This document shows, piece by piece, positions 8,330-19,923 of a stretch of 33,333 nucleotides of DNA. A program made the position numbers and the translations under genes. The DNA lies in contig JAURGC010000009.1 of assembly GCA_030833985.1 (NCBI GenBank), positions 1 through 33,333 of the forward strand, written 5' to 3'. Numbering within the stretch: the stretch's first letter is position 1; each line of letters begins with the position of its first letter. Below the pieces are notes generated by a model that saw only the letters and a program-made list of their open reading frames with translations, was not told the DNA's origin and searched no databases. This stretch comes from Algoriphagus sp. (GTDB lineage: Bacteria > Bacteroidota > Bacteroidia > Cytophagales > Cyclobacteriaceae).

Positions 8330-9013
8330 TTAGCTTAGTTTGAAGCGGATTGGAAGTCTCATTCGAGTACGAACGGGCTTGCCTCGTTGCTTACCAGGCT
8401 CCCACTTAGGGGCATTGGTCACAACTTTTACTGCTTCCTCGTCACAACCTCCACCGATACCTCTCAAAACTTCAACGTCTTGAATGGATCCATCAGTGTT
8501 GATTACAAATACCACGATTACCGTTCCTTCAACCCCCATTCTTCGGGCTTGAGTTGGATACTTTAGGTTAGTAGAAAGGTATTTGTTCCAACCAGACATT
8601 CCTCCAGGAGGATTAGGCTGAGTTTCTACCACATCAAAGATTTGGTCGGCTTTTTCTTCTTCAATCACCACTTCTTTGATAGCAACCTCTTTAATAACTG
8701 TGGTTTCTTTCACGTCAACATCAAAGTTGACATCGATTTTTTCTTCGATTTCTACCTCATCCGGAATTTCTTGGATCACTGGCTGCTCCATCGGCGGTGG
8801 GGGTGGTGGGGGTGGTGGCTGCTGGGTGATAGGCACATCTAGCAACTCTTCGAAATTATCTGCGACAGATCCAAGGTCTTTAAGACCACCATCGTCAAAC
8901 GATTTGTATTCGAAGGCAGCAAGTGTGAGTCCAACCGCAACTGCTAGACCTAGGTTGGTAAACATACCTACCTTATTTGTCAAGTCAGCACTAGGAGTCT
9001 TTTTTGCTTCCAT
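8330..9013 (-). CDS. tonB: Energy transducer TonB
   Basis: This 227-residue inner-membrane-anchored periplasmic protein couples the proton motive force, through ExbB/ExbD, to outer-membrane TonB-dependent transporters. One N-terminal membrane segment lies at ~17-35 (MFTNLGLAVAVGLTLAAF). A run of nine prolines follows at about residue 66, then an acidic and Val-rich region. A C-terminal TonB domain covers ~140-227, with YPTQARRMGVEGTVIVVFVI, GGGCDEEAVKVV and a final MRLPIRFKLS. No exbB or exbD lies in the window. The start at 9013 leaves room for the promoter match found upstream, and a strong terminator follows the stop. Confidence 0.93.
   Translation of the reverse strand: MEAKKTPSADLTNKVGMFTNLGLAVAVGLTLAAFEYKSFDDGGLKDLGSVADNFEELLDVPITQQPPPPPPPPPMEQPVIQEIPDEVEIEEKIDVNFDVDVKETTVIKEVAIKEVVIEEEKADQIFDVVETQPNPPGGMSGWNKYLSTNLKYPTQARRMGVEGTVIVVFVINTDGSIQDVEVLRGIGGGCDEEAVKVVTNAPKWEPGKQRGKPVRTRMRLPIRFKLS
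8796..8818. repeat. G-rich imperfect tandem repeat encoding the TonB polyproline run
   Basis: About two and a half copies of a GGTGGTGGG-type 9-base unit occur on the plus strand, which is the template strand of tonB. On the minus strand they encode the consecutive Pro codons. Several G-runs of two to five bases make replication slippage or a G-quadruplex possible. Confidence 0.6.
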
Positions 9014-9057
9014 GGGGTAATTGGTTTATTGAGGTTAATCGGTTCTAATTTGAATAA

Positions 9058-9089
9058 CAAGTCTAAGAATTATTGGAGATTAATCCAAA
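9058..9089 (-). promoter_or_regulatory. Probable Bacteroidota-type promoter of tonB
   Basis: On the minus strand, TTTG (9089-9086), 20 bases, then TAGACTTG (9065-9058) matches the TTTG-N19-TAnnTTTG consensus with one mismatch and one extra spacer base. It overlaps the end of the VanZ-like gene. It would give tonB its own transcript with a leader of about 40 bases. Confidence 0.45.
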
Positions 9090-9454
9090 ATGAATTTACA
9101 AGATGGACGATATAAATAACCAAATAATCCTGAAAATACCCCTAACACATTGAATAACAGGTCATTTAAATCAAAGCTTCGGTAAGGAATTAGGTGTTGA
9201 GCGGTTTCTAGTACTATACTCGGCAGGAGAGCGAGGAGCGCGAAATTGATCCAGAATCGGGTATTTCCATTAAGATTTATTTTCTCTTTAATCCCTAAGC
9301 CTACAGCTAGGTAGGAAAGAACGAAAAAAAGGAAAAAATGGATGAGCTTATCCTGAAATCGGAATACTGATACATCAGGCAATGTACTTCCCGGTGTAAG
9401 CATAGCCACAGTACTTGCTGCCAACCAAAACCAGGTCAAAATGCTCCGTCGCAT
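9080..9454 (-). CDS. VanZ-like membrane protein
   Basis: This is a 124-residue protein with four predicted hydrophobic segments. It carries the VanZ-like family pattern: FRFQDKLIHFFLFFVLSYL in the first half, then LLPSIVLETAQHLIPYRSFD and DLLFNVLGVFSGLFGYL. The conserved acidic and His/Gln residues (D-K-x-x-H; E-x-x-Q) are present. VanZ itself lowers teicoplanin sensitivity, but the biochemical role of the short chromosomal family members is unknown. The start lies eight bases after the gcvH stop, so it is probably co-transcribed with gcvH. Confidence 0.8.
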   Translation of the reverse strand: MRRSILTWFWLAASTVAMLTPGSTLPDVSVFRFQDKLIHFFLFFVLSYLAVGLGIKEKINLNGNTRFWINFALLALLPSIVLETAQHLIPYRSFDLNDLLFNVLGVFSGLFGYLYRPSCKFILD

Positions 9455-9462
9455 GCAATCCC

Positions 9463-9840
9463 TTATTCTCCGATCAACGCCTTGTAAGCAGCAGAATCCA
9501 AAAGATCCGCAGGAAGAGAATCAGTAAGTTTTACTTTTACCATCCATCCTTCGGTGTACGGGGCATCATTGACTAGTTCTGGGGCTGATTCCAGTTCACT
9601 ATTTATTTCTAGAATTTCTCCAGTAACTGGCATAAACAAGTCGGAAACAGTTTTTACTGCTTCTACAGTTCCAAATACTGCTCCAGCTTCCAAGTTTTCA
9701 CCAAGAGTTTCTACCTCTACATAAACAATATCTCCCAACTCTTTTTGTGCAAAGTCGGTTACGCCAATAGTGGCAATATTACCTTCAATTTTAACCCATT
9801 CGTGGTCTTTGGTGTACTTTAATTCTTCAGGAAAATTCAT
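9463..9840 (-). CDS. gcvH: Glycine cleavage system H protein
   Basis: This is a 125-residue lipoyl-carrier protein that shuttles the aminomethyl group between the P and T proteins of the glycine cleavage system. The lipoyl-attachment lysine is K63 in [12 protein letters not shown], and [10 protein letters not shown] at the N-terminus is typical. An in-frame extension to 9927 exists, but I chose the ATG at 9840. It gives the normal family length, the extension would overlap the end of sprA, and a promoter match lies just upstream of 9840. The gcvP and gcvT genes are not in the window. Confidence 0.95.
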   Translation of the reverse strand: MNFPEELKYTKDHEWVKIEGNIATIGVTDFAQKELGDIVYVEVETLGENLEAGAVFGTVEAVKTVSDLFMPVTGEILEINSELESAPELVNDAPYTEGWMVKVKLTDSLPADLLDSAAYKALIGE

Positions 9841-9860
9841 GATTGTTCGTTTAATTTTTT

Positions 9861-9891
9861 CAAAATTAAAAGTATTCGGGAGACATTGAAA
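9861..9891 (-). promoter_or_regulatory. Probable Bacteroidota-type promoter of gcvH
   Basis: On the minus strand, TTTC (9891-9888), exactly 19 bases, then TAATTTTG (9868-9861) fits TTTG-N19-TAnnTTTG with one mismatch in the upstream element. It fills the 52-base gap between sprA and gcvH. Transcription would begin near 9855, so the ATG at 9840 must be the gcvH start. Confidence 0.55.
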
Positions 9892-9892
9892 T

Positions 9893-12800
9893 CTATTGCG
9901 ATAAATTAAATCGCAGCTGCCCGCCAAAGGCCGTGGTAGATCGTCGGAAGGCAGTTGTCACGCGTGGGTCATTGACGGTACGCTCAAAATAAACGGTTAG
10001 GTTTAGGCTCCGATTGATGACATAGCTCAGGGTAGGGCGAAATTGAAAATTGAAATTCCCATTAGTAACTGTAGCCTTTTCTTCAATTTTTCGTTGTACC
10101 TGCTGGGTACTTCCAATCTTGGTATCCAAGCGCAATTGAAGGTCGTTCTTTAATACTTTTTGTTGGCCACTTATTTTGAATGGAATCTTTACCCCTGCTT
10201 TGGTGTAGGAAAGGGTCAATCCAAAATCACTGCTTGCTTGCTCGGTGATTTGTGAATTTGAAAAATTCAAACCTAAATTCCGTTCTCGATTGTACTTGAT
10301 GGCAATATTCATTCGTTGCTTGGTCAGCAAATCCAATCCAATTAGGGGAGCAAATCGTTCCGTGAGCACTACTTGGTTTAAAATATAAATTGGAATAAAC
10401 TGCCCCTCTAAATTGGTCAAATTAGGACGCTGCAATTGTTGCAAGGTGTTGAACAGTTCCAACCCTTCTTGGTATTGCAAAGAATTGGAAAAATTGCTTA
10501 CGTCATAGGTGGAACTGTAGGCATGAGTCAAGTTGATGCTACTAAAAAGTTCACTAAGTCCTTTTAGACGGGACAAGCCACGGTAATCTATGCGCCAATT
10601 AGGTAGTGGCGTTTTTGGAAAAGGATTCAGATTGGTCGTCTTTGCATCTTTCCCTTGGTAAGCAGCCAAAAAAGAGGGAATGAGAACATCTTGTCCATTG
10701 ATTGGGTATTCACCGGGTGCTGTAGCTTGTTGGTCTAGACGCTGTTTTATAATGGATCTAAAATTTTCAAAATCCGTAAACAGTTGCGATTCATTTTGCT
10801 GCTTGTTTTTGGCAAAAGCAGTACCTAAAAGAACAGTAGTGATGCTATATGAACCCATTCGACTTGGGCTGAGTGACTCAAAGGTTCCAGGATCATCAAA
10901 GCTATTTCGGAAAATTTCACTGTAGTCTCCAATTTCCCGTTTATTGGCTTCAAGGGTTATTCTAAAGTCACGTATAGGTTCTGCCAAACCTTTAATTGAC
11001 AGGTTAACGGCTTTATTTTGACGGAAACTTTGGGTCAATTCAGGACTTGGTGCAAGGTTTCCATTTTGTCCAAGTCGGTATCTTAAATTTGCGTTTTGTG
11101 CCCCAAAAACAAAAGCCCATCCAGGATTTTCCCAAGCACGATCCATGCCTAATAGCCCTGTATTTGGCATATAGCCGGGAAGGAAGGTGCCTTCAATGAT
11201 TCCATAATTAAAAGTCACTTCTTTGAGTAGCATTGCTAGCCTGAGCACCCCTCTCGTGAGTGGAGTACCAATCGTATCACTGGCATTGGGACTTGGTCTA
11301 CCAGGGATGCTTGGGCGTTTGGGCGCGTTGATAGCTGCTAGGGATTTGCTCTTGTTGTAAAGTTTGATCAAATCCAGTTTTCCAGATAGGGTTTGTTCTC
11401 GGGTATTTTGGATGACATTCCCCAAGGTGTCTCGTTGTCCGATGGCTCCGGTTTGCCAGGTGTAGGTACTGAGGTGTCGGTAATCCGTCTGAATCCAATC
11501 GGTGAGTGGTAACTTTGCAAATGGCAGCGTATAATTGACCGTTGCTGAGTGGTTGTAATTGGTTGTTCTTCCAAATCGAAGAAAATTTGCTTTTACAGAA
11601 TCGATTTTGGCTTGTGTATCCAGATCACCTTCCGGTTCATCCACTACTGCCGCTGCGCTTGCTGCTAGGTCTACACGAAGGCTAGAGGATAGATCCCAAT
11701 TGATATTGAAAGATCTATTCATAAAAAAGGACTTTTGGAAAAGTGGATCTACGCCTGTGGTGCTGAGCTGGTCATTTCGGTATTGGGAACGGGTAAACCG
11801 ACGATCCACATCCATTCTAGCCAAAAGAAGTGTAGGGGATAGGTTTAGATTGATGTCCTTGATCAGCTTCAAATAAGGGTTTTTCATTCCTTCGGATTTT
11901 TCGAAAGGAGCAATTTTTAGTTCTTTTGGTTGGAAACTGTAGGTGACATTTCCCTTATTAGTCTTGAAATTATAGCCCTGAAGTTGTGCATTGGTTTGGG
12001 TGACAGTCCCGGTAGCATAGGAGAAGGCCAAATTTGAAAGGTCGTAAATGCGACTTGGTGATTCCTGATTTTTCTTCAGTTTTCGGACATTGTTCAAACT
12101 GATATTTTGGCGAGAAAGCTGGTCCATTGTGATATCTCGGTAGGCATCTTTATCAGCATTGTTGGCAAATTTTTCCAAAGCTACCTCAAATGGGACATCT
12201 GGGTTTAAGGGATCGTACTCAGGGCGTGTACTAGAGTTTTCTAGAGAAAAATAAAGAGGAATACTTACCCCTAATTCTTTGGGGAGGAGCTTGTCTACCT
12301 CTACATTTGTGGAGATATCGTATTGGGTAGTAGCTTGGCGGCTACGTTGGGAAAGTTTTGTTTCCAAGCCTCCAAATCCGATGGAATTGTGACGAATGGA
12401 GGCGGAGACCACTGCCACATCTGCAATTTTAGTATTTAGATAGGCATTTGCCGCCCAGCCATTTGTTTTTGTAAACCCAGTCGCACGAAGTTCATTTGCC
12501 CAAATACAAATGCTCTTGGAAGAGCCAATTCCTGTTCCAGGATTTCGCACTCCAATCATCATTCCTTGTATTTGGTTGAGCTCAGGTCTACCCATTACGG
12601 TTACCTTGTATTGCCGGATGGATTTACTGTAGGGTAGCGTCAAGGGTGACTGCGTATTATCGCGCTCCGCTTTGATGGCTACAATTTCCTGGATAGCGAT
12701 ATCCAATTCATTTTCTTCTGGCCAAACTATCTGGGGATCATTGCTTCCCAGGGAGGATATTTTTAAGGGAATTTCAATTTCGTAGTAGTTGTCCGTGTAG

Positions 12801-15800
12801 TCTGTTCCCAATCTCAAAAAAGCAGTGACTTCCCCATCCCTAGCATCTTCGCTGTTGGCATGAAAAAACATTTTGATGCGCTCGTATTGAACCAGGTCTA
12901 AATTGGTATTTTTGAATACGGCCCGGGCATCTTTTGGGGCCAAGTCTTCGACACAAAGCCGGAGGGACTGCTCATTAAGTCTTCGTTCAATGGCAGAGGT
13001 ATTGTCTCGGTCACGTTGAATTCCTGGAGGTAACACATAAGGACTAGACGTTTCGCTGCCTTGTGCATTTTGCTCAATATTTACCACATCTACCGTAAGG
13101 TTAGAATTGTCTGGCTCAGGCAACTCAAAAAAACCACGTTCAAATAGAGATTCTTGAAAAGATCTCCATTGGCTGCCAACCATTCTGAATTCAGCCATTC
13201 GTAGTACTACAGGTTGCTGGAAGTCGGTCAGGTAGGTTCGCATCCATCGTATAGATTTAAAGCCAAAAATGTCCCCTTGGACCCGATCAGGCTGTCGCAC
13301 AGGAATTCGAAACAAGTACCAGTTGACTTGCTCTCCGCCTTCTGTATGGGTCACCTGATCCACGATGTACTTATTCCCCACTTTCAGCTGACCAGGACGG
13401 AGATCAATTTCGTACTCATAATAATTCTCCAATTCATTGATGGTATTGTCTGTATTTAAATCTTCGTTATCTGGATTGTTTGTTCCAGAAGGTGTATAGG
13501 GGAGATTTTGGTCTGCTGTAACCGGTGTATTGCCCTCCATTCCATTGAATTTTTTGTAGCGCTCCAAAATTTTGGCATTGTCTTGGTCAAATTTGGAGTC
13601 TAAATAATATTGAAACCCATCTGCTGAAACATCTAGAAGCAATGCATTTTTTGCAGCTGGAGAAAGGGTAAGGCGGTCTAAAAACCTGTTTTTAAAATAG
13701 CTAGCTTCTTCCTCATTTTTCAACCCATCCAAGCCTACATCTTGATTTACTCTAGAAGTAGCTGAATTATCAAAGGCAGGTAATAAGTATTGCTGGCGGG
13801 TAATTCTACCCCACTCGTTATCCGAGGTTTCGGTAGGATCTCCATCAGCTGGCAGCCCATTTTCAAAGGCATGGCTGCCATCCTTAATCACATCTTCTGA
13901 AATGTCTCCAAGGTTCAAGAAAAATTTTCCTCCCGTGGTGTTATTCTCATTGAAGATTCCATCCAATACCTTGCCGTTTTCACCTGGCAGAAAGGGATCC
14001 ATCAACCAAAATTCGACATATTCGATATTTGTTCGGTCAAAATCTACCTCGGTGGTGATTGCTCTAGTGATTCCACCATAATTTTGCCTTGGGTTGGGTA
14101 GTAACCCTTCGGAAGTAAGTCCGGGGTTGTAATTGTACATTCCCCTTTCCTGCGGAAAAAAGGCAAGCTCAAAAAGGGGCTGAGGGACCACAATGACTTC
14201 TCGGTCCTGGTTTTTAAAAATCTCCTGAGGAATTACCCGTCTGACATAGTGGTTTCTGCGATCCTGAGCAGTTATGTTGGCAGGGACTCCAGGACCTCCC
14301 TCTCGGTAAAATACGTTGTCAATATTGTACCAGGCTAGCCTTGCTCTACGGTATCCATCGCCTAATTTATCCTCAGTTTGGCTGCTCAGATCAAATCGAT
14401 CATCGGCTGTTTTTGGAGTAGAAGCAAGTTTCCAATTTTGATTGGCTTGTGCACCCAAATAAAAGGGAGTAACAGCTGCTTCAAAGTCATCAATGTAGGA
14501 GGCAGCATCTCCGTTGACAGTATTGGAAGTTCCAGGAATAAGGTGGGCAAATTCTGCGTTAAATTGGACCAAGGACTTTTCTTTTGTATCCGTGAAGGGT
14601 AGTGCATCTGCCAATTTGGTCAAAAATCGAGATTCGCTGTTGTAGTTTACATCTAATCCCCAAAGGCTATTGCGTAAGGTCTCGTTGCCTGTGGCAATCC
14701 GGGATATATTGGGCCGCTCATTCAAGAATAGAAAAGTTCCTCCTAGGTTTAATTTCTTGTTAGCAAGGTAATCCAACCGAGTTCCCAGCAAACTACGTGT
14801 TTGGAAGGAGACTAGATCTGCCTTTTCAAAGCTGACATTTATTTGTTTACCAGATTGTAGGATGGCATCGTTGATGATGACGAGTCGCCCTACATTGTAG
14901 TCAATGGTAAAATCTACACCTTCGGTAAGTGGGATGTTTCCCGCCTGAACAATAACGGAACCAGGTGAAATATTTAATCCTGGAAGTTGAATTTCACTGG
15001 CAGAGCCGGCAGTAAGTCGCCCTTTAATAAAAAATTTATTGAGTCGGGTAACTAATTCAGCATCAGCAAGTGTGGTCTGGTACAAGGTATCGTAAACATA
15101 TTTTTCGCTGAGTACTCGTTCGTCGTCTGTAAATTTTCTTGCTAGGTTCGAACCAAAAGGTTCGAGCACTGGAAAAATCAACAAGCCACGGCTCGAAAGC
15201 ATAGTGATTCCTTCGACAAAATCAAAGTTGCCATCAGGGGCTGGATCATTTTGTGGATTTAGGTTGTCCAAGCCTGTAAGGCGAATTAATGGGATATCCT
15301 TTACATTTTTTCCTTCCAAAAGAGCGGGATTATCAAGACCTGTGCGGTCATCTCGGTAGATTACTTGTAACTGAAATCCATCGCGCAATACCTGACTGGC
15401 ATTGAGGCTATAGACGTTTTTCATCATCAAGTCCCAAGTTGGGACGCGGGTGTTGATCCGTGCTGGACGGAGGAGCTTTAAGAAAATTAGCTCGTCTTCG
15501 TTACGAGACTGGTAGTCTTCTGTAAGTTCACCTACCTTAAAGACCTGGCCGTTGTAGGTATATTCGTAGGAGACGGCTACAACCTCGTCGTTTTGTAGTC
15601 GTCGGAAAAGGGAGATAAAGCCGAGCTGTCCATTAAAAAAATATTCGGAAGGGTCTAGTTTTCTTGCTCCATTGATTTGTTCAAAATCTACTCCTTTTTT
15701 AATCCCTAAACTTTCCTCTAGGGCACGAGCTCCAGCATCAAAGGGGCGATAGCTTGGGTTGCTACTGATCCTGGCATAAAGCTGATTTGCTCCATTTTGA

Positions 15801-17017
15801 GTAGGGCTGTTTGGATTTCCTGGTCCAATGGCAGGATTCGATGCATTTAGTAACACCCGGCCTTCACCGAGATCCATAAAGGCAGCAAAATTTCGTAGTG
15901 TCTCGGTGTTGGTCGCCCGATTCATTACATAAACTTCCACTCGGGTGATGTTTATCCCTGACGTTACCTGGGGGAGTCCTTTTAGCCAGCGCTCGTAGTT
16001 ATCTCTGAAAAAATGACTGAGAAAGAAATGCCTATTTTCATCGTATTTCGATCCTTGGATATCAAAGGCACGGCCTTGACCATTGGCATCAATCACCAAG
16101 TTGTCCCGTCTTCCTCGCTGGGTAGAGGCAACGGCAGTCACGTTGAGCTTACCAAATTTCATTTCTGTTTTTACCCCAAACAGATTTTGAGCACCTTGAA
16201 TCAGTCGATTTTGGATGGGTAAGCTCACATTTCCCAATTCAATGGACTGAATAATGTCCTCATCAAAGCCGTCGTATTCGAGCTTGAGTTGATTCTGGAA
16301 ATCAAAGGAGTTATTGGAGTCAAAGTTGGCACCGATCTTTAATTTTTGACCAAGGTTGCCATTAACAGCCATTTGAATTTGTTGTTGGAAGTTGAAATTC
16401 CCATTCTTTTGTTGACGAATTGGAATAGTTGGGTTATCAATTCGTCTGAAAATGGCACCAAAATCCAAGTTGACATAGCCTGTAGGAATGATGGTGATAG
16501 AATCTCCACCAAAAATCCGATCAAAGGTGGGGCTTACAGTAATTGGAGGAATAAGATTTCTTCCTTCTACTGCACTTTCACCATCTATCCCTTTTGCTCT
16601 TGTTCTCCAATATGATTGCCTTACTTGGTATTCTTGAAGTGGAGCAAATTTTTCGAAATCATATTCCTGTGGGTTCCCTAAACTCAGGCTGTCCAACTGG
16701 TCGATCATCTGGTAGCGTAGGGTGGAATCCATGACCACCTGTACTTGTTTTTCTACGCTTGAATTGGGGAAAAAGAGTGATCTTTTTGATGAAAAAGGGT
16801 TTTTTGTTGGAAAAAGTGGGTTGGTCCGTTTTTGTTGCCAAAGTAAAAAAGAAGGGGCTAGCCTCCGTTGATTTAAGGAGTCAATCCGAGAGTTGGATTG
16901 GGTTAGTTGTTGCGCAAGGAGTGAATTTACTGGGAGGGAGACAAGGAGGAGCAGGAGGAGTAAGAGGCGGCTCTTAGTTCTCTTTTTCCAAAAAATAAAT
17001 TTTTCCTCAACCTTCAA
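9893..17017 (-). CDS. sprA: Cell surface protein SprA, T9SS translocon and gliding protein
   Basis: This is a 2374-residue giant outer-membrane protein, normal in length for SprA (Sov in Porphyromonas). Known SprA forms a very large single-chain beta-barrel that conducts type IX secretion cargo across the outer membrane, and it is needed for gliding. An N-terminal signal peptide ([20 protein letters not shown]) is present. Family-typical blocks include [50 protein letters not shown] and a C-terminal barrel strand ([14 protein letters not shown]). There is no in-frame ATG or GTG before the signal peptide. The only conventional start is a TTG at 17017, twelve bases after the ruvA stop. It is probably co-transcribed with maeB and ruvA. 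Confidence 0.95.
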   Translation of the reverse strand: MKVEEKFIFWKKRTKSRLLLLLLLLVSLPVNSLLAQQLTQSNSRIDSLNQRRLAPSFLLWQQKRTNPLFPTKNPFSSKRSLFFPNSSVEKQVQVVMDSTLRYQMIDQLDSLSLGNPQEYDFEKFAPLQEYQVRQSYWRTRAKGIDGESAVEGRNLIPPITVSPTFDRIFGGDSITIIPTGYVNLDFGAIFRRIDNPTIPIRQQKNGNFNFQQQIQMAVNGNLGQKLKIGANFDSNNSFDFQNQLKLEYDGFDEDIIQSIELGNVSLPIQNRLIQGAQNLFGVKTEMKFGKLNVTAVASTQRGRRDNLVIDANGQGRAFDIQGSKYDENRHFFLSHFFRDNYERWLKGLPQVTSGINITRVEVYVMNRATNTETLRNFAAFMDLGEGRVLLNASNPAIGPGNPNSPTQNGANQLYARISSNPSYRPFDAGARALEESLGIKKGVDFEQINGARKLDPSEYFFNGQLGFISLFRRLQNDEVVAVSYEYTYNGQVFKVGELTEDYQSRNEDELIFLKLLRPARINTRVPTWDLMMKNVYSLNASQVLRDGFQLQVIYRDDRTGLDNPALLEGKNVKDIPLIRLTGLDNLNPQNDPAPDGNFDFVEGITMLSSRGLLIFPVLEPFGSNLARKFTDDERVLSEKYVYDTLYQTTLADAELVTRLNKFFIKGRLTAGSASEIQLPGLNISPGSVIVQAGNIPLTEGVDFTIDYNVGRLVIINDAILQSGKQINVSFEKADLVSFQTRSLLGTRLDYLANKKLNLGGTFLFLNERPNISRIATGNETLRNSLWGLDVNYNSESRFLTKLADALPFTDTKEKSLVQFNAEFAHLIPGTSNTVNGDAASYIDDFEAAVTPFYLGAQANQNWKLASTPKTADDRFDLSSQTEDKLGDGYRRARLAWYNIDNVFYREGGPGVPANITAQDRRNHYVRRVIPQEIFKNQDREVIVVPQPLFELAFFPQERGMYNYNPGLTSEGLLPNPRQNYGGITRAITTEVDFDRTNIEYVEFWLMDPFLPGENGKVLDGIFNENNTTGGKFFLNLGDISEDVIKDGSHAFENGLPADGDPTETSDNEWGRITRQQYLLPAFDNSATSRVNQDVGLDGLKNEEEASYFKNRFLDRLTLSPAAKNALLLDVSADGFQYYLDSKFDQDNAKILERYKKFNGMEGNTPVTADQNLPYTPSGTNNPDNEDLNTDNTINELENYYEYEIDLRPGQLKVGNKYIVDQVTHTEGGEQVNWYLFRIPVRQPDRVQGDIFGFKSIRWMRTYLTDFQQPVVLRMAEFRMVGSQWRSFQESLFERGFFELPEPDNSNLTVDVVNIEQNAQGSETSSPYVLPPGIQRDRDNTSAIERRLNEQSLRLCVEDLAPKDARAVFKNTNLDLVQYERIKMFFHANSEDARDGEVTAFLRLGTDYTDNYYEIEIPLKISSLGSNDPQIVWPEENELDIAIQEIVAIKAERDNTQSPLTLPYSKSIRQYKVTVMGRPELNQIQGMMIGVRNPGTGIGSSKSICIWANELRATGFTKTNGWAANAYLNTKIADVAVVSASIRHNSIGFGGLETKLSQRSRQATTQYDISTNVEVDKLLPKELGVSIPLYFSLENSSTRPEYDPLNPDVPFEVALEKFANNADKDAYRDITMDQLSRQNISLNNVRKLKKNQESPSRIYDLSNLAFSYATGTVTQTNAQLQGYNFKTNKGNVTYSFQPKELKIAPFEKSEGMKNPYLKLIKDINLNLSPTLLLARMDVDRRFTRSQYRNDQLSTTGVDPLFQKSFFMNRSFNINWDLSSSLRVDLAASAAAVVDEPEGDLDTQAKIDSVKANFLRFGRTTNYNHSATVNYTLPFAKLPLTDWIQTDYRHLSTYTWQTGAIGQRDTLGNVIQNTREQTLSGKLDLIKLYNKSKSLAAINAPKRPSIPGRPSPNASDTIGTPLTRGVLRLAMLLKEVTFNYGIIEGTFLPGYMPNTGLLGMDRAWENPGWAFVFGAQNANLRYRLGQNGNLAPSPELTQSFRQNKAVNLSIKGLAEPIRDFRITLEANKREIGDYSEIFRNSFDDPGTFESLSPSRMGSYSITTVLLGTAFAKNKQQNESQLFTDFENFRSIIKQRLDQQATAPGEYPINGQDVLIPSFLAAYQGKDAKTTNLNPFPKTPLPNWRIDYRGLSRLKGLSELFSSINLTHAYSSTYDVSNFSNSLQYQEGLELFNTLQQLQRPNLTNLEGQFIPIYILNQVVLTERFAPLIGLDLLTKQRMNIAIKYNRERNLGLNFSNSQITEQASSDFGLTLSYTKAGVKIPFKISGQQKVLKNDLQLRLDTKIGSTQQVQRKIEEKATVTNGNFNFQFRPTLSYVINRSLNLTVYFERTVNDPRVTTAFRRSTTAFGGQLRFNLSQ

Positions 17018-17028
17018 TTTAACCGATA

Positions 17029-17625
17029 TTAAGGAGTTTTTAGCGACGCTTTAATTAATTCTTCTAAAGAAAGGGGACTACCACTTTTCTTAAGTGCCAG
17101 TGCTATATTTTTTTCTGCGATGGCTTTTGGAAAACCCAAGGTGACTAGGGCTTGTAACGCTTCTTCTCGTACTTTATTGCCTCCATTTAAAAATCCTAAA
17201 GGAGCGGAAGTTTCACTGTTACTTGATTTTCCAACTTTATCTTTTAGTTCTAGGATAATCCTTTGGGCTGTTTTAGAGCCAATCCCTTTTACTCCTTGTA
17301 TACTTGCTACGTCACCAGAAATAATCGCCTGTTCAATTTCTGAGCTACTCATAGAGGATAAAATCATTAGTCCAGTACTTGGACCCACTCCTGTGATAGA
17401 TATCAATAAAAGAAAAAGTCTCTTTTCTTGTTCCTCCTTAAATCCGTAAAGTGTGTGTGCATCTTCCTTGATATGAAGGTAGGTAAGGAGGCGTAATTGT
17501 TCCTGGTCTTTGATCGCCGTATACGTTTGAAGGGATATTTTTACATGGTACCCGATACCACCTACATCGATGAGAACATAGGTGGGGTCTTTGTAAACTA
17601 ATTTTCCGTTGAGGTAATCGATCAT
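17029..17625 (-). CDS. ruvA: Holliday junction branch migration protein RuvA
   Basis: This 198-residue protein binds Holliday junctions and loads the RuvB motor during recombination. The OB-fold domain covers ~1-64 ([27 protein letters not shown]). Two helix-hairpin-helix motifs follow, ITGVGPSTGLMIL at ~77-89 and GVKGIGSKTAQRIILELKDK at ~111-130. A C-terminal RuvB-contact domain lies at ~150-198 (EEALQALVTLGFPKAIAEK). The start overlaps the maeB stop as ATGA, so translation is probably coupled to maeB. ruvB and ruvC are not in the window. Confidence 0.96.
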   Translation of the reverse strand: MIDYLNGKLVYKDPTYVLIDVGGIGYHVKISLQTYTAIKDQEQLRLLTYLHIKEDAHTLYGFKEEQEKRLFLLLISITGVGPSTGLMILSSMSSSEIEQAIISGDVASIQGVKGIGSKTAQRIILELKDKVGKSSNSETSAPLGFLNGGNKVREEALQALVTLGFPKAIAEKNIALALKKSGSPLSLEELIKASLKTP

Positions 17626-19901
17626 GCGTTATCTTGGCTGGATTGTGCATCTACCACAGCTACTGCCACCATGTTGACAATTTCTCGTATGGAGCTACCT
17701 AGTTGTAAAATATGTACGGGTTTGTTCATTCCTAGTAGAATAGGGCCTATGGCTTCTGAATTTCCAAGTTCAGCCAAAAGTTTATAGGCAATATTGGAGG
17801 AGGATAAATCAGGGAAAATAAGTGTATTGACTTCCATTCCTTTTTGAGCGGTAGCTGCAAAAGGATACATTTCTTTTTGAATATCTTGGTTCAACGCTAC
17901 GTTAGCTTGCATTTCACCTTCAATAATTAAGTCTGGATATTTCAATTTTGCCAATGCAGTTGCCTTAGCCATTTTTGTCGGAATATCCCCTTGTGCTGAT
18001 CCAAAATTAGAATACGATAGAAGAGCAATTCTAGGAACCATATTGAAAAATTTGACTGCTGTTGCTGTCAATCCAATGATTTCAACAAGTTCTTCGGCGG
18101 TGGGATTTAAATTGACCGTGGCATCTGCAAAGAAGTAAGGCCCTCTTGGCGTATTCATGATGTACATGCCTGCCACTCGGTTTACCCCTTTTTTTACGCC
18201 GATGGTTTGTAAAGAAGGGAGGATTGTCTTTGGATAATCACGGGTTAGGCCGGAAATAAAGGCGTCTGCTTCTCCAGTCTCTACCATCAAGGCACCAAAG
18301 TAATTACGTTCTTTAACCAATCGAAAGGCATCTGCTTGGTTCATTCCCTTCCGCTGTCTTTTTTCAGCAAGGATTTTCCCAAATTTTTGATTCAATTGAT
18401 GCTCCTCCATAGGATCAATAATATTGACTCCTTCCAGGTCAAGTGCGTTATCTTGAATTAAATCAAGAATTTTAGTTCGGTTTCCAAGGAGGATAGGGAT
18501 TGCGATTTTTTCATCTCGAATCAGTTGTGCTGCCTTCAAAATTTTGAGGTTATCGGCTTCGCCAAAGACCACCCGTTTTGGATCTTTTTTTGCACGACCA
18601 ATCACGATGGACATCAATCGTTCATCGATTCCTATTCGTTTTTGTAGGGCTACTTCGTAGGCATCCCAATCCTTAATTTCATGTTTAGCAACACCAGAAT
18701 CCATTGCGGCTTTTGCAACTGCCGGTGCGATGGTCGTTATTAATCTTGGATCTACGGGTTTAGGTATAAGATAGAGACGACCAAAGCTCAAATTACTTTC
18801 CCCATAGGCTTTGGTCACAATTTCTGGTACAGGCTCCTTGGCAAGTTTGGCTATTGCATGGGCTGCAGCTAGTTTCATCTCCTCGTTGATTACGGTCGCT
18901 CTCACATCAAGGGCGCCTCGAAAAATATAGGGGAATCCCAAAACATTGTTTACTTGATTGGGGTGATCCGAACGGCCAGTAGCCATGATTACATCTTTTC
19001 TGGCAGCAACCGCAGTTTCGTACCCAATTTCAGGGTCTGGATTGGCTAGGGCAAACACGATTGGGTTAGCGGCCATCGATTGAATCATTTCTGTTGAAAT
19101 GATGTTTCCAGCGGACAAGCCTAAAAACACATCGGCTCCTTGCATCGCCTCTGCAATAGTCTGAATGGATTGGTGCGTCGCGAATTCCTGGTGTTCTTTT
19201 GATAATTCTGGGCGTTGAGCATGGATAACCCCTTCCTTATCGCAAACGATAATATTTTCTTTTTTTGCTCCCAAGCTCAGGTAAAATCTAAGACAGGAAA
19301 TGGCTGCAGCTCCAGCTCCACTGACTACAATTCGGATGTTATTGATATTTTTTTCAACCAATTCTAGCGCATTCAGGAGTGCCGCGCCAGAAATGATAGC
19401 CGTCCCGTGCTGATCATCGTGCATAACGGGGATTTTCATCTCCTTTTTTAGAGTCTGTTCGATTTCAAAGCATTCGGGTGCTTTGATGTCCTCTAGGTTT
19501 ATTCCTCCAAAAGTAGGTTCAAGGGACTTGATGATCTGAATGAGTTTTTTTGGGTCTTTCTCATTGATTTCTAGATCAAAAACATCAATTCCAGCAAATT
19601 TTTTAAACAATACTCCTTTCCCTTCCATCACTGGTTTGGAGGCTTCAGGACCAATATCTCCAAGTCCTAATACAGCGGTTCCATTGGAAATAACGGCCAC
19701 CAAATTACCTTTTGCAGTGTATTTGTATACGTTTTCTACGTCAGCCGCGATTTCCTTGCATGGTTCAGCTACACCTGGAGAATAGGCTAAAGCCAAATCC
19801 AGCTGGCTGGAGACGGGTTTAGACGGAATTACTTGGATTTTTCCTGGAGAGCCTTGACTATGGTAGTTTAATGCATCCTCCTTTCTAATTTTAATCGGCA
19901 T
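17622..19901 (-). CDS. maeB: NADP-dependent malic enzyme fused to a phosphotransacetylase-like domain
   Basis: This is a 759-residue enzyme that decarboxylates malate to pyruvate and makes NADPH. The malic enzyme part covers ~1-425: catalytic Y40 in [14 protein letters not shown]95 in GKGVLFKKF, metal ligands E137-D138 and D162 in [10 protein letters not shown], and the nucleotide-binding loop GAGAAA at ~195-200. The C-terminal ~330 residues are a phosphate acetyl/butyryl-transferase domain ([46 protein letters not shown]). In MaeB-type enzymes this domain usually acts as an acetyl-CoA-sensing regulatory part and not as an active transferase. The length matches the family. The gene starts 22 bases after the DUF4837 stop. 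Confidence 0.95.
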   Translation of the reverse strand: MPIKIRKEDALNYHSQGSPGKIQVIPSKPVSSQLDLALAYSPGVAEPCKEIAADVENVYKYTAKGNLVAVISNGTAVLGLGDIGPEASKPVMEGKGVLFKKFAGIDVFDLEINEKDPKKLIQIIKSLEPTFGGINLEDIKAPECFEIEQTLKKEMKIPVMHDDQHGTAIISGAALLNALELVEKNINNIRIVVSGAGAAAISCLRFYLSLGAKKENIIVCDKEGVIHAQRPELSKEHQEFATHQSIQTIAEAMQGADVFLGLSAGNIISTEMIQSMAANPIVFALANPDPEIGYETAVAARKDVIMATGRSDHPNQVNNVLGFPYIFRGALDVRATVINEEMKLAAAHAIAKLAKEPVPEIVTKAYGESNLSFGRLYLIPKPVDPRLITTIAPAVAKAAMDSGVAKHEIKDWDAYEVALQKRIGIDERLMSIVIGRAKKDPKRVVFGEADNLKILKAAQLIRDEKIAIPILLGNRTKILDLIQDNALDLEGVNIIDPMEEHQLNQKFGKILAEKRQRKGMNQADAFRLVKERNYFGALMVETGEADAFISGLTRDYPKTILPSLQTIGVKKGVNRVAGMYIMNTPRGPYFFADATVNLNPTAEELVEIIGLTATAVKFFNMVPRIALLSYSNFGSAQGDIPTKMAKATALAKLKYPDLIIEGEMQANVALNQDIQKEMYPFAATAQKGMEVNTLIFPDLSSSNIAYKLLAELGNSEAIGPILLGMNKPVHILQLGSSIREIVNMVAVAVVDAQSSQDNA

Positions 19902-19923
19902 AAATGGGTAGGATATATTGGGT

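Noticed and set aside
8676-9020. Plus-strand frame with a Gly-rich run opposite tonB
   Set aside because: The Gly run is only the reverse complement of the TonB proline codons. The minus-strand TonB domain is unmistakable.
9841-9927. 29-residue N-terminal extension of gcvH reaching into sprA
   Set aside because: GcvH proteins begin near MNFPEELKY, the extension overlaps the sprA end, and a promoter match falls within it.
17120-17449. 109-residue plus-strand open frame opposite ruvA
   Set aside because: ruvA has complete helix-hairpin-helix motifs in the minus frame, so this frame is a shadow.
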